Of a DNA stretch of 64,000 nucleotides, positions 18,686-27,352 are shown in pieces. Positions within the stretch are counted from its first letter, which is position 1. Each line of letters opens with the position of its first letter. This DNA is from Chitinispirillales bacterium ANBcel5 (GTDB lineage Bacteria; Fibrobacterota; Chitinivibrionia; Chitinivibrionales; Chitinispirillaceae): positions 1 to 64,000 of the forward strand of contig JARUKZ010000008.1 of assembly GCA_029688955.1 (NCBI GenBank), given 5' to 3'. The notes beneath the pieces are model-generated. The model was not told where the DNA came from, did not search any database, and worked only from the letters and a program-made list of their open reading frames with translations. A program made the translations under genes and the position numbers.

Positions 18686-18883
18686 CTATTCTGCCTTTCT
18701 GTTTAGATACGTTAAATACTCTTGCAGATTGTTCTCCAATTCACTGATAGGCTGAGAATTATTTCCTCTTGTGCCCCATGGTGAGTTCACCAGAAAATTA
18801 GTAACTTCATTGTCGGCTAAGGAACCGAGCCAAAAACAGAAAGGGTTTAAAACAGTGCAAAGACTATCGTTTTTTGTACACAA
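18686..18883 (-). pseudogene. Orphan effector C-terminal tip, copy 1
   Basis: The last 49 codons (18686-18835) match residues 970-1018 of the large effector with only two differences. The preceding ~16 codons are unrelated to it and could be opened only by a TTG. The corresponding upstream stretch in copy 2 is read in another frame because of small indels, so it is not conserved as protein. This looks like an orphan toxin tip kept by duplication rather than an independently expressed gene. It could be re-joined to a full effector by recombination. Confidence 0.7.
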
Positions 18884-18999
18884 CTCTCGAGTAGACCACA
18901 GACTTTTTCTGATCCCACCAATAGAGTACGCGTGCCAAAACTCATCCCCAAAAGACCAAAAGGCAGGTATAGTTAGCAGCTTAAATGTGTACTCTATTA

Positions 19000-19578
19000 T
19001 TACTTTGAAGCCGCTTTTCCATACTTTTTCTTCTCAGGATCCTCCAACCCCATGACTTCATGATAAAAATCAACCAGTGTTGGATGTGAAATATCCTTAA
19101 ACACATACCCCGTTGTTCTGATTGATATGATATCTTTTTTTAACCTGGTATCATGGAGTGTAAAGAGTACTAAGGAAGGGCGTCCCAAACCTTGAACGAT
19201 ACAATCCCCTCTTTTTAATGTAACATGTTCAATTAGATGCTCAGAAATAACCCTCTTTGTACGGCCACTACGAAGAACAATCTTCTGCTTTTCCGGTAGT
19301 AATAAAGCTTGGGGCAATACTATGATTTCGCCCATAATTGTACAATATGAGAAGTAACCAAAAAGTATGGCTGCAGAAGCTATTATGACTAAAGATACAT
19401 AATCATTACTTTCTCCTGTCAAATACTCCGGAAAAATGTGCACAAGAACATAAGATGCTAACACAAATAGAGGTAACGAAAGGAACAATGTATATGGTAT
19501 ACCTTTGGGGGCGGTAATAGCTACCCCCTCATCATACTGCCTGATCACGGAACGGATATTCTTTGAAATTTCAATCAT
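19000..19578 (-). CDS. Immunity-like two-helix membrane protein, copy 2
   Basis: This 192-residue paralogue has the same layout as copy 1: helices at about 29-49 and 60-83, then a C-terminal soluble domain. It is the most divergent in the C-terminal half (IVQGLGRPSLVLF, KKDIISIRTTGYVFKDISH), and it is preceded by the most divergent tip (GSQSQSISDLEKNLEEY). This parallel divergence of tip and partner fits a matched specificity pair. The tip's stop codon and this ATG are directly joined (TAAATG), implying translational coupling in the ancestral arrangement. Confidence 0.75.
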   Translation of the reverse strand: MIEISKNIRSVIRQYDEGVAITAPKGIPYTLFLSLPLFVLASYVLVHIFPEYLTGESNDYVSLVIIASAAILFGYFSYCTIMGEIIVLPQALLLPEKQKIVLRSGRTKRVISEHLIEHVTLKRGDCIVQGLGRPSLVLFTLHDTRLKKDIISIRTTGYVFKDISHPTLVDFYHEVMGLEDPEKKKYGKAASK

Positions 19579-19776
19579 TTATTCTGCCTTTGTGTTTAGA
19601 TACGTAATATACTCTTCCAAGTTTTTCTCCAAATCACTGATCGACTGCGACTGACTTCCTCTTGTACCCCATGGTGAATTCACCAGAAAATTAGTAACTT
19701 CATTGTCGGCTAAGGAACCCACCCAAAAAACAGAAAGGGGTTTATAACAGTGCAAAGAGTATCGTTTTTGGCACAC
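19579..19776 (-). pseudogene. Orphan effector C-terminal tip, copy 2
   Basis: The last 49 codons (FWVGSLADNEV.. to ..NTKAE) are homologous to effector residues 970-1018 but differ at about nine positions, mostly after PWGTRG. The upstream part shares DNA with orphan copy 1 but in a shifted frame, and the only start would be a GTG inside a hairpin arm. Independent expression is therefore doubtful. Confidence 0.7.
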
Positions 19777-19817
19777 AACTCATGAATAGACCACAGACTA
19801 TTTCTGAGTTGTGTGCC
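19770..19817. other. 13-bp perfect inverted repeat in the cassette spacer
   Basis: GGCACACAACTCA (19770-19782) pairs with TGAGTTGTGTGCC (19805-19817) around 22 bases. There is no T-run on either strand. The counterpart spacer near 18880 keeps only part of it. It may attenuate read-through between cassettes or mark a recombination boundary; neither is shown. Confidence 0.5.
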
Positions 19818-19905
19818 ACCAGTAAGCAGAGTACGTATGCCAAAAATCATCCCCAAAAGACCAAAAGGCGGTCTATAGTTAGCAGCTTAAATGTGTATTC
19901 TATTA

Positions 19906-20484
19906 TTACTTTGAAGCCGCTTTTTCATACTTTTTCTTCTCAGGATCCTCCAACCCCATGACTTCATAATAAAAATCAACCAGTGTCAGGTATGATATTT
20001 CCTTAAACATATACCCACTTGTTCTGATTGAAAAGATTTCTTTGTTTAGTCTGGTATCATGGAGAGTAAATAGTGTTAAAGAGGGGCGGCACCCCTCTTG
20101 AAGAATACAATCCCCTCTTTTTAATGTAACATGCTCAATTAGATGCTCAGAAATAACACGCTTTGTACGGCCACTACGAAGAACAATCTTCTGCTTTTCC
20201 GGTAGTAATAAAACTTGGGGTAATACTATAATTTCACCCATAATTGTACAATGTGAGAAGTAACCAAAAAGTATTGCAGCAGAAGCTATTATGATTAAAG
20301 ACACATAATCATTACTTTCTCCTGTCAAATACTCCGGAAAAATGTGCACAAGAACATAAGATGCTAACACAAATAGAGGTAACGAAAGGAACAATGTATA
20401 TGGTATACCTTTGGGAGCAATAATAGCTACCCCCTCATCATACTGCCTGATCACGGAACGGATATTATTAGGAATGTCAATCAT
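19906..20484 (-). CDS. Immunity-like two-helix membrane protein, copy 3 (paired with the full effector)
   Basis: This 192-residue protein starts immediately after the effector stop codon (TAAATG), so translation is probably coupled. The N-terminal half (HIFPEYLTGESNDYVSL, TIMGE) matches copy 2, while the half after residue ~90 (PQVLLL, ILQEGCRPSLTLF, NKEIFSIRTSGYMFKEISY) matches copy 1. The gene is thus a mosaic with a switch between residues 81 and 91. Membrane helices lie at about 29-49 and 60-83. As the gene next to the intact effector it is the best candidate for the cognate protective protein. Confidence 0.8.
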   Translation of the reverse strand: MIDIPNNIRSVIRQYDEGVAIIAPKGIPYTLFLSLPLFVLASYVLVHIFPEYLTGESNDYVSLIIIASAAILFGYFSHCTIMGEIIVLPQVLLLPEKQKIVLRSGRTKRVISEHLIEHVTLKRGDCILQEGCRPSLTLFTLHDTRLNKEIFSIRTSGYMFKEISYLTLVDFYYEVMGLEDPEKKKYEKAASK

Positions 20485-23400
20485 TTATTCTGCCTTTCTG
20501 TTTAGATACGTTATATACTCTTGCAGATTGTTCTCCAATTCACTGATCGGCAGCGAATTATTTCCTCTTGTACCCCATGGTGAATTCACCAGAAAATTTG
20601 TAACTTCATTATCGGCTAAAGAACCGAGCCAAAAGCTACCACCGGCCCCGATTACCATACCGGTAACTACAAGTCCCAATCCCACTGGCGCTGTAAGAGG
20701 AAAAAACATCATTACTCCACCGGCAGCGGATAAAAGATGGCCGGCAGTACTGGTTGCATGTGCCAGAGTTGCTTCAACATTACCCGACTGAAATGCTTGA
20801 GATGCCTTTTGACCTGAAAAATAGGCATCAACAACAGAGAACAAGACAACTGCATATGGATTTGCTTTTTTTGCCACTCTTCCGGCTGCTGTATATTTAA
20901 GTGAAGTTCTTTTGCACATATAAAACAGAAACGCTGAAGCTGATTTGACTGCGCCAGCATGGTCTTCTGTTGTTAGCTCACCACCTCCGAACCTCTCTCC
21001 CAAATACAAAGCAACACTCAACCCATCAAGAACAGCTCCCATCGACTCAAGTGCAAATTCCACCTTGTCGATTCTCTTCAATTTATTAAGGGTATTTCGG
21101 TCAACTTGATACCGTTCAAACAGAATACTTTCTCCCTTGTGGGCTTTATCAAACTCTGCAAGGTATTCACTTTCGCTTATAATTTCTGTAATTGGCTCAA
21201 TATCAACCCCAAGCCCCTCTCTAAAGAGCCGCAAAACAAAGTTTTTCTTTGTGGCGATATCGACTTGGTGGCTTGTGACATATGTTTTGCCTATAGCAGT
21301 CACCACTTTTACATAATTTGAGGAGATATCGTGAAGCTCTTTTCCGGTTGCAATTATCCCTTTTTCACTGAGAACCGGATGATCCCCCGAAAAATGCCGG
21401 AGAAGACGATCATTTCCATCCTCAAACTCATCAAGCCGCTCTATGGATCCAAGAAGATATCCCCAGGCAGTTCCCGACTCCTCTGGTTCATATACTGCCG
21501 CAATATCCTCCTCTACCCCGTCCCAGCCCTCAGAGCACAGGCATTCGAAAACCTTATTCGCTTCACGGCTTACTTTAAGATAAGCGCCCCTGTGCGCATG
21601 AAGCCTATTTGACAACCACCCCCTGAATTGCCGGCCATCATCACGTAACCGATTGGAAAGAGAGCTGTTCCACTGGGCATTGTCTTGTCCTCCGGTAAGT
21701 GCCTGAATGACTAAACCAGCTGTTAGCTGCATCATCTGACACCTCGTCTGCTCTTCACTGCTTTCAAATGATATGGTACCATCTTCATCTTTTTCAACAT
21801 TCGTATCAAATCTTACAGCCTTATAATGATCGAGCGCACCCTGAAAAGCCTTGTTGGCCCCGCATGCCTGAGAAAGAAGATCACGCACCGCAATTACAAG
21901 CGTATTCCTCTCAAGCCCCTCCGTAGCGGGATCTGCGGTGCTGGTTATATCATTTTGAAACTGCACACGTTCAGGAATCCACGTCAACCCCATAGTAGAT
22001 GCTGTCCCTACCTTGTAACACCTTTTCCAGGGTTCTCTGCTAATCTCCAGTACTCTTTTCCAGGTAAGTTGAAAAGGCGATGCACCAACATAACACGAAA
22101 GGTTATCCCCATGAATACGCAATTTAAGCTCAATTTGATTATCTGCGCAGTTACCCGGCATGCGGAAATCGTTACCCCTTTGGGACATAAGATCTACCTG
22201 ATGGGCTTTTCCCTGATGATCAAAATAATACTCACCATCAAGCCATCCCTCACCAGGCTTTTCTTCCCTTTCTGCGAAAACATAGACCCAACGATCTTTT
22301 AAATGCTGAATTCGCTCCTGCCGTATCTCACCCTCATGTCCCATCCGTTGAATATAGTAAGTATAGTTTTCTCTTATCGCGGCTTTAACCAGAAAGGTAA
22401 GTGGATTATATTTCTTTTTATCCCTCTTGTCCCATCTAAAAGGTGGTATTAGGACATATGAATGCCCTCCCCTTACAATATCAAGCTCATAACTTTGACC
22501 CTCTGTAAGCCCATAAAATTCCAGAGTAAGTTGCCCGTCTCCCTCAACTGTGTCATCCGACACGGTACGTTGGACGGCATAGCAGCCATCCTCTCTTTCT
22601 GTTTCATAAAGCAGATATGTATCATCCTTAGCTTGTGGATCATTCGGATCGATAGCCAATGATACCGTCAGATGAGCCACTGGTCGGTAATATTCCATCT
22701 CCTTCCATACATCCAGCTCAGACCAGGTACACTCATCCACTATACCGTCACTTTCTTTTGAAAAAGTCGGCTCAACATCAATAAGATCATGTCCCTTAGC
22801 TCTTTTCTCCTTACGAGCACAATCCTGAAAAAGAGTAACAGCTTCATGCGTTTTGTTACCAAAATCCCCATCTACCGGTCCTACTTCATCAAACCCATAA
22901 TCCAACAACAACTGCTGAAGCTTTTTAACATCTTCCCCCGCAATATAGCCATCCCCATCAACTGTTCTGAAAGAATACTTTGAAACTGCCATACAATCAT
23001 AATGGCCGCGCCTAAGAATTGGTCTCTCCGGTGGCATTTGAAGCACCGGGCTTTTATCAATGACATTTTCACCACGAGAATGAGATATGTTTTTTACAAA
23101 GTATTTTACAGGAGTCCGCGGATTCTCTTTGCAGGTATTATAATGTTGAAGATTAGCATACCATAAATGTTCTATCTCCAATGTGGCAACATCATCCTCA
23201 ATAAACCCTTCTACCACCTGAGCAAGATCCTCCTCCCGGTCGTTGAAGATTGCAAATAACTTTCCCCGGACCTTTGCTCTTATGGTGTTTTTAAGATACT
23301 CCGTTTTTACTTCAAGAAAGCACTTTTCGTTATATTCAAACCCCTTGGGTCCCGGCTTCCACTCAGCAGAGATGAGCCGGACTTCAGGTTCATGCTCCTC

Positions 23401-23541
23401 CTCATCATCCCTTCCATCACCCTCTACTCCTGTAACAAATTTTGGCTCGGTCTCAGAGTCATCATTCTCTACTTTTTGTTCTTTCCTTTTTACCGGAGGC
23501 GGGGCAACACTCCAGTCAAGATCAGAATGAGTTAAGGTCAT
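20485..23541 (-). CDS. Large candidate toxin/effector with peptidoglycan-binding domain and membrane-inserting C-terminus
   Basis: This 1018-residue protein has no signal peptide. Residues 1-50 are charged and disordered. About 52-170 look like a beta-sandwich. About 196-283 form a peptidoglycan-binding-1-type domain (DGDGYIAGEDVKKLQQLLLDYGF, VDGDFGNKTHEAVTLFQ). About 285-500 are beta-rich, and 545-880 are largely helical. Residues 935-968 are a Gly/Ala-rich hydrophobic hairpin, followed by the tip SFWLGSLADNEV.. NSPWGTRG and a charged helix. Lack of a signal, a cell-wall-binding module and a glycine-zipper-like C-terminus recall membrane-disrupting effectors of type VI or related contractile systems (VasX/BTH_I2691-like, from memory). 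AGGA lies 9 bases before the ATG. No secretion-system genes are in the window. Confidence 0.75.
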   Translation of the reverse strand: MTLTHSDLDWSVAPPPVKRKEQKVENDDSETEPKFVTGVEGDGRDDEEEHEPEVRLISAEWKPGPKGFEYNEKCFLEVKTEYLKNTIRAKVRGKLFAIFNDREEDLAQVVEGFIEDDVATLEIEHLWYANLQHYNTCKENPRTPVKYFVKNISHSRGENVIDKSPVLQMPPERPILRRGHYDCMAVSKYSFRTVDGDGYIAGEDVKKLQQLLLDYGFDEVGPVDGDFGNKTHEAVTLFQDCARKEKRAKGHDLIDVEPTFSKESDGIVDECTWSELDVWKEMEYYRPVAHLTVSLAIDPNDPQAKDDTYLLYETEREDGCYAVQRTVSDDTVEGDGQLTLEFYGLTEGQSYELDIVRGGHSYVLIPPFRWDKRDKKKYNPLTFLVKAAIRENYTYYIQRMGHEGEIRQERIQHLKDRWVYVFAEREEKPGEGWLDGEYYFDHQGKAHQVDLMSQRGNDFRMPGNCADNQIELKLRIHGDNLSCYVGASPFQLTWKRVLEISREPWKRCYKVGTASTMGLTWIPERVQFQNDITSTADPATEGLERNTLVIAVRDLLSQACGANKAFQGALDHYKAVRFDTNVEKDEDGTISFESSEEQTRCQMMQLTAGLVIQALTGGQDNAQWNSSLSNRLRDDGRQFRGWLSNRLHAHRGAYLKVSREANKVFECLCSEGWDGVEEDIAAVYEPEESGTAWGYLLGSIERLDEFEDGNDRLLRHFSGDHPVLSEKGIIATGKELHDISSNYVKVVTAIGKTYVTSHQVDIATKKNFVLRLFREGLGVDIEPITEIISESEYLAEFDKAHKGESILFERYQVDRNTLNKLKRIDKVEFALESMGAVLDGLSVALYLGERFGGGELTTEDHAGAVKSASAFLFYMCKRTSLKYTAAGRVAKKANPYAVVLFSVVDAYFSGQKASQAFQSGNVEATLAHATSTAGHLLSAAGGVMMFFPLTAPVGLGLVVTGMVIGAGGSFWLGSLADNEVTNFLVNSPWGTRGNNSLPISELENNLQEYITYLNRKAE

Positions 23542-24381
23542 AGTGTATATTCCTGTTTAGGTAGAAGCGTTTAAGTAACTTTGCAGTTATTCAGAGATTA
23601 TCACATACAGGTGTTAAATTAAGATAATTTACTGTACTAAGCATGGTAAAGTAATTGTTGCTTTTTTAATTACAGAAGATTTTGATTAACATTGAAACGA
23701 GTGGTTTTTATATCTTAAGTTGAGTTGTCCTTTTCATCTCTTTTTTTAAGGAATGCTCTGTCGGGAAAACCGCTCTGAGAGTTACATTCGGCTGACAACG
23801 TTGATGTTATTAGTCATTAACAATTCCTGTACAGGATGATAGCTACTGCGAAGATGCGTCAAAAAGTCCCTTTCGGGGCCGGGTTCAAGAGTTTTGTACA
23901 GTATGTCTGATTATTGACTCATCTAACGTACCTACTCCACTACATTTGGCAGACCGATTCTTAATCGCACAAGTGTGCTTAAGTCTTATGAGTCTTAATT
24001 TTTACTTTTCATTTGAACCCAACAACAATTCTATTTATTTTGATAAAGGCTGGATATGTGGTTACCGCCTCCTGAATGGATTTAATTAGACTGTATTACA
24101 TCCTGAAGCCGACTGCACAGGTCAAAGTTAGAAATATACGTTTTAAACAGCTCAAGCAAGAGGAGTCGAGAGTAATTACCCGATAGTAAGAGGAAGTCGA
24201 TACCCAATTGGTGTATATCACACATCGCACAGGGTCCGACAGCGAAGATGTGCAAAAGGAGAGGTTCTGTTTATTCTGTACAGATTTCGAAAAACGCCTT
24301 AATCTTTCATAACGCCGAAATAACAAACCACTAGTATTGAATGGCATGGTTTCGAAACATTTTCACATAAGGATCTAAGCA
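23542..24381. other. 840-bp gene-free divergent region
   Basis: This lies between the divergently transcribed large effector and the LysM protein. I see no gene, no intact repeat and no terminator. The only frame above 60 codons (minus strand, about 24096-24347) has no ribosome site or recognisable product. It must contain the promoters for both flanking operons, but no hexamers stand out. Confidence 0.5.
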
Positions 24382-25647
24382 ATGTTCTATGAGTATACAG
24401 TTCAAGATGGTGATACATTGTCCAAAATAGCTAAACGTTACTATGGAGATGTGTCATACTATAAGGATCTGGCAGAATTCAACAGAATAGCAGATCCAGA
24501 TCTCATTAAAATTGGCCAAAAGATTGATTTACCACATTATTTTGCCAAGTTTGAGAAAACTGTAATCGAATGCAACAAACCTGTGATTTGTTTGAGCCCC
24601 TGCCTAGCAAAGAATGATGTAAGCAGCGAAATGCATGATATCGAACTATGGGTTAACTCCGGAGCCGATATTCGAAAGGTTAAAGGAAACGGAACCCTTG
24701 GCATAGTCCCCTCCCTTAAGAAATCACGTACGATTGAATGTAGATCAACTAATGGAGCTGCAATGAAGTGGTTGAGCTCTGGTTACCATACCGCAGAGAT
24801 CTCGGGTCCAGTATTGAAATCTAATATTAGCTCCTGGGGGCACAATCCAGTAAACCTTAAGCCCTGGTTCCCTAATGATAACCCTCGTATATGCACAATT
24901 AAAGCCCGTTGTGAAAACGGTCTTGAAAAGAGCGCTGTCCTTGAGGTGTACCGGGGTAATGAAGTTTCCCACGAAATTGATTTTTCAAAATCACCTTTTT
25001 GTAAGGGTCTAAAACAGGTTTTCGATGAACTTGATGAGTTAATAAAGGAACTGACCGGACATGTAATCGAAATTCGATTCGCTGTGGGAACTATAGCCTA
25101 TAAGGCGGGGTTCAAGGAAGCCCAAAGGCGCCCGGAAGTGTTCTTTGGCTATAAATTCAATGGTGGGCTAAATCCTGTTTTTTCGGTCACCTACAAATAT
25201 CCTTTCGGGCTGAACAAAATAATGCCCGGGCCCCTGAAACGTTTCGGTGATAGTCTTAAGTTTTTTCTTTTTGTAGGAGGTGCCTTTAACCTAAATTTCA
25301 ACTACTATCGTGACAGTATTGACAATAAAGGGGCTGAGCTCGAAGCCGAATTTAGTCTTCAATTCGGTATTGAAGGAAGCGCCTCGATAAAATTTGGAAA
25401 TAGAAAAATCCTTGACGCCAAACTTCAGGGTGACTCCGGAGTAGGAAGTAATTTTGGACCTGTTGTTGACCAGAAGGGGCTTGGAATAACAACCAATATG
25501 TGGTGGGATGGGATCTCAATCAAAGGCCACATTCTGGCCTTTGATGGCATGTACAAATATAAAAAGTCAATAACTCTCATAGATAAAAAAAATCTGCTTA
25601 GAAATGGTATGTTTTATTTTGTAGAATTCGATGAGGAGCCAAATTAG
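24382..25647 (+). CDS. LysM-domain candidate effector with beta-rich C-terminal domain
   Basis: This 421-residue protein starts with a LysM domain (about 3-52: YTVQDGDTLSKIAKRYYGD, NRIADPDLIKIGQKIDLP) and has no signal peptide. After a ~150-residue middle part, residues about 230-390 alternate hydrophobic and polar residues as in transmembrane or amyloid-like beta-strands (VFFGYKFNGGLNPVFSVTYKYPF, FFLFVGGAFNLNFNYY, LEAEFSLQFGIEGSASIKFG). I associate such LysM plus beta-rich proteins with contractile-injection effectors, from memory only. AAGGA lies 9 bases before the ATG. The next gene begins one base after the stop and encodes a membrane protein, the usual layout of an effector and its protector. 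Confidence 0.65.
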   Translation: MFYEYTVQDGDTLSKIAKRYYGDVSYYKDLAEFNRIADPDLIKIGQKIDLPHYFAKFEKTVIECNKPVICLSPCLAKNDVSSEMHDIELWVNSGADIRKVKGNGTLGIVPSLKKSRTIECRSTNGAAMKWLSSGYHTAEISGPVLKSNISSWGHNPVNLKPWFPNDNPRICTIKARCENGLEKSAVLEVYRGNEVSHEIDFSKSPFCKGLKQVFDELDELIKELTGHVIEIRFAVGTIAYKAGFKEAQRRPEVFFGYKFNGGLNPVFSVTYKYPFGLNKIMPGPLKRFGDSLKFFLFVGGAFNLNFNYYRDSIDNKGAELEAEFSLQFGIEGSASIKFGNRKILDAKLQGDSGVGSNFGPVVDQKGLGITTNMWWDGISIKGHILAFDGMYKYKKSITLIDKKNLLRNGMFYFVEFDEEPN

Positions 25648-25648
25648 A

Positions 25649-26476
25649 ATGAGAATAGATAATCAAACGATAATGCTTGGGACAGCTGTAGTAAGTGTAT
25701 TGTATATCATTTTTCTGATTATGTTCAGATCAGATTTTGCCATAAATTCTGTGAGCGTTCGTATAGCCAGACCTTCCAATTTTGAAGAACTCAAAGCAAC
25801 GGTTCAGGAGTTGACCATTCGTTTCACTCACTCTGGAGGTGGTTCATCATCAGGTGTTAGTACAGCACATTTCCACGGTTATGTCACCTATAAATATACC
25901 TATAATAATGTCGAACACGAACAGACAATTCATCTGCCCAGTAGCGATTCAGAAGATATAGTAAGAACAGCAAACAGTCTACAACAGATGTTTCCTGATC
26001 AAATCATTACAATCAGAAATGAACCTCTAAGTGAGGGGGCGGAGAAAATGGCCAATTTTGTGACATCAAAACTTCTCAACAGTAAAAAGGATGTTAAAAC
26101 ATTGGTTAACATTCACAAAAAGGAGCTCTCTGTTCTGCCTGCACCTGGTCAGAAAAATACAGTATTCGACTTGCGAGTACTGCGTTCAAACCATAATATC
26201 AGCATGCCTGCCGCTGCTATTGATGGAACTGTAAAGAGAATATACCCTGAAATCGCAAAGCTAATCCTAATATGCACAATTTTTGCCAGCATCGCACTCG
26301 CATTTAAAATAGAATCTTTCTACAAAAACATTGCTGTTACTCTTATCTGTTCGATTCCAATTATTATCGCGATCTTCTTTCTTCTGCACTCTTCAGTACT
26401 GGATCGGTTGTGGCCCAATGAAACCGTCCAGCACCCTACTGATGATGTCGCAGTGTGGGGGGCTATAGTAGAGTAG
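25649..26476 (+). CDS. Three-helix membrane protein, candidate partner/immunity of the LysM protein
   Basis: I take the ATG at 25649, one base after the LysM stop codon, because AGGAG lies 10 bases upstream; an in-frame ATG at 25631 lacks a site. The 275 residues have one N-terminal transmembrane helix (about 9-28), an exposed domain resembling DUF3592 (HGYVTYKYTYNNVEHEQTIHL.., TIRNEP), and two C-terminal helices (about 205-225 and 232-254). Tight coupling with the LysM gene and membrane location support a protective function, but this is inference. Confidence 0.65.
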   Translation: MRIDNQTIMLGTAVVSVLYIIFLIMFRSDFAINSVSVRIARPSNFEELKATVQELTIRFTHSGGGSSSGVSTAHFHGYVTYKYTYNNVEHEQTIHLPSSDSEDIVRTANSLQQMFPDQIITIRNEPLSEGAEKMANFVTSKLLNSKKDVKTLVNIHKKELSVLPAPGQKNTVFDLRVLRSNHNISMPAAAIDGTVKRIYPEIAKLILICTIFASIALAFKIESFYKNIAVTLICSIPIIIAIFFLLHSSVLDRLWPNETVQHPTDDVAVWGAIVE

Positions 26477-26515
26477 CTTAGACTAATCTTTATATATTTA
26501 GACGGGAGTCAATGT

Positions 26516-27286
26516 ATGCAGGATCCGCATTATTTTTTTTCAATAGAACATGAGGGTTTGGCTGTTGAGTTATGGTTCAATGACATACTTTTAGACAGTG
26601 ACCCTGAAGGGAAATTTAAAAACCGTCAGTTTCTGAACAATCTCTTTATACTCGATGGTGAAAACACTCTAAAACTAAAGATCAGTCTTCCAGGAACACC
26701 CCCACGCAAACCAGAAAGTTTTAATCTTAAAGCAGGATTTCATATTGTTCAGGAGGAGAGTGAGGAGCTACCAGATCCCATTGCAGAACTAAAATTCCCT
26801 GGCAATAATGTCCCTTCATTTCCTGCAGAAATTCAAACTACATTTACAGTTCAAAGCCCTTTTGGGAAATGGCTGTGGGAGGATGCCCAGGAGATCGATG
26901 TCGATGACCCACAAACAACTTCAGCAACTGTCTCACTTATTTCTTCCTTGCATAAGGCTTTGATTTCACAAGATCTTGACAAGGTAACAGACATACTCTC
27001 ATCCAAAGCTTCAGAAACAGCACGCGCTTATTACATCCCCTCTGATGACCGTTTGAGTGATCAGCGTCAATTTTTCCAGGAGATCTTCAACGATTCGCAA
27101 TTCAACATGGAACCCTTTAAACCTGAAAGTTTGAGGTTTACCCCAATGGCAAACAACAGGTTACTCTTTATTGAACAGAAAGATGGTTCGTCTGCTTTGG
27201 AATCAACAGAGCTTTCTGAAGGGTACTGTTTCTGTTTACCTGTTTGTCTGTGCAAAATTGATAATGAGTATATAATTATCAGGTGA
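26516..27286 (+). CDS. Conserved effector-locus protein, cytoplasmic paralogue
   Basis: This 256-residue soluble protein has no signal peptide. The N-terminal ~75 residues form a likely beta-sandwich (YFFSIEHEGLAVELWFNDILLDSD.., GENTLKLKISLP), and the C-terminal half is alpha/beta and resembles scaffolds that carry short 'IEQKDGSSALES' strands. GGGAG lies 7 bases before the ATG. It is over 50% identical to the next gene. I recall similar proteins beside VgrG/PAAR-type genes, but the function is unknown. A folding adaptor or protective protein is possible. Confidence 0.65.
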   Translation: MQDPHYFFSIEHEGLAVELWFNDILLDSDPEGKFKNRQFLNNLFILDGENTLKLKISLPGTPPRKPESFNLKAGFHIVQEESEELPDPIAELKFPGNNVPSFPAEIQTTFTVQSPFGKWLWEDAQEIDVDDPQTTSATVSLISSLHKALISQDLDKVTDILSSKASETARAYYIPSDDRLSDQRQFFQEIFNDSQFNMEPFKPESLRFTPMANNRLLFIEQKDGSSALESTELSEGYCFCLPVCLCKIDNEYIIIR

Positions 27287-27352
27287 TAATTAGCTTTAAC
27301 CAATCTCAACAAAATACAAGCATCTAATCTTTATAATAACCTGGAGCTAAAC

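Larger units (their letters stand above)
18071..20634 (-). repeat. Three tandem copies of a ~0.9 kb effector-tip/immunity unit
   Basis: Units begin at GGT(CT)ATAGTTAGCAGC at about 18071, 18966 and 19870, giving periods of about 895 and 904 bases. Each holds one 192-codon immunity-like gene and the last ~49 codons of the large effector. In the third unit the tip is still attached to the complete effector gene. Homology between unit 3 and the others stops at about 20634, inside the codon run for SFWLGS. Units 1 and 2 continue instead with a shared unrelated segment (near 18836-18890 and 19729-19780), so one was copied from the other after the truncation. Confidence 0.85.

Noticed and set aside
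24096..24347. 83-codon minus-strand frame in the divergent region
   Set aside because: No ribosome site, no recognisable domain, and it would lie in the promoter region of the LysM gene.
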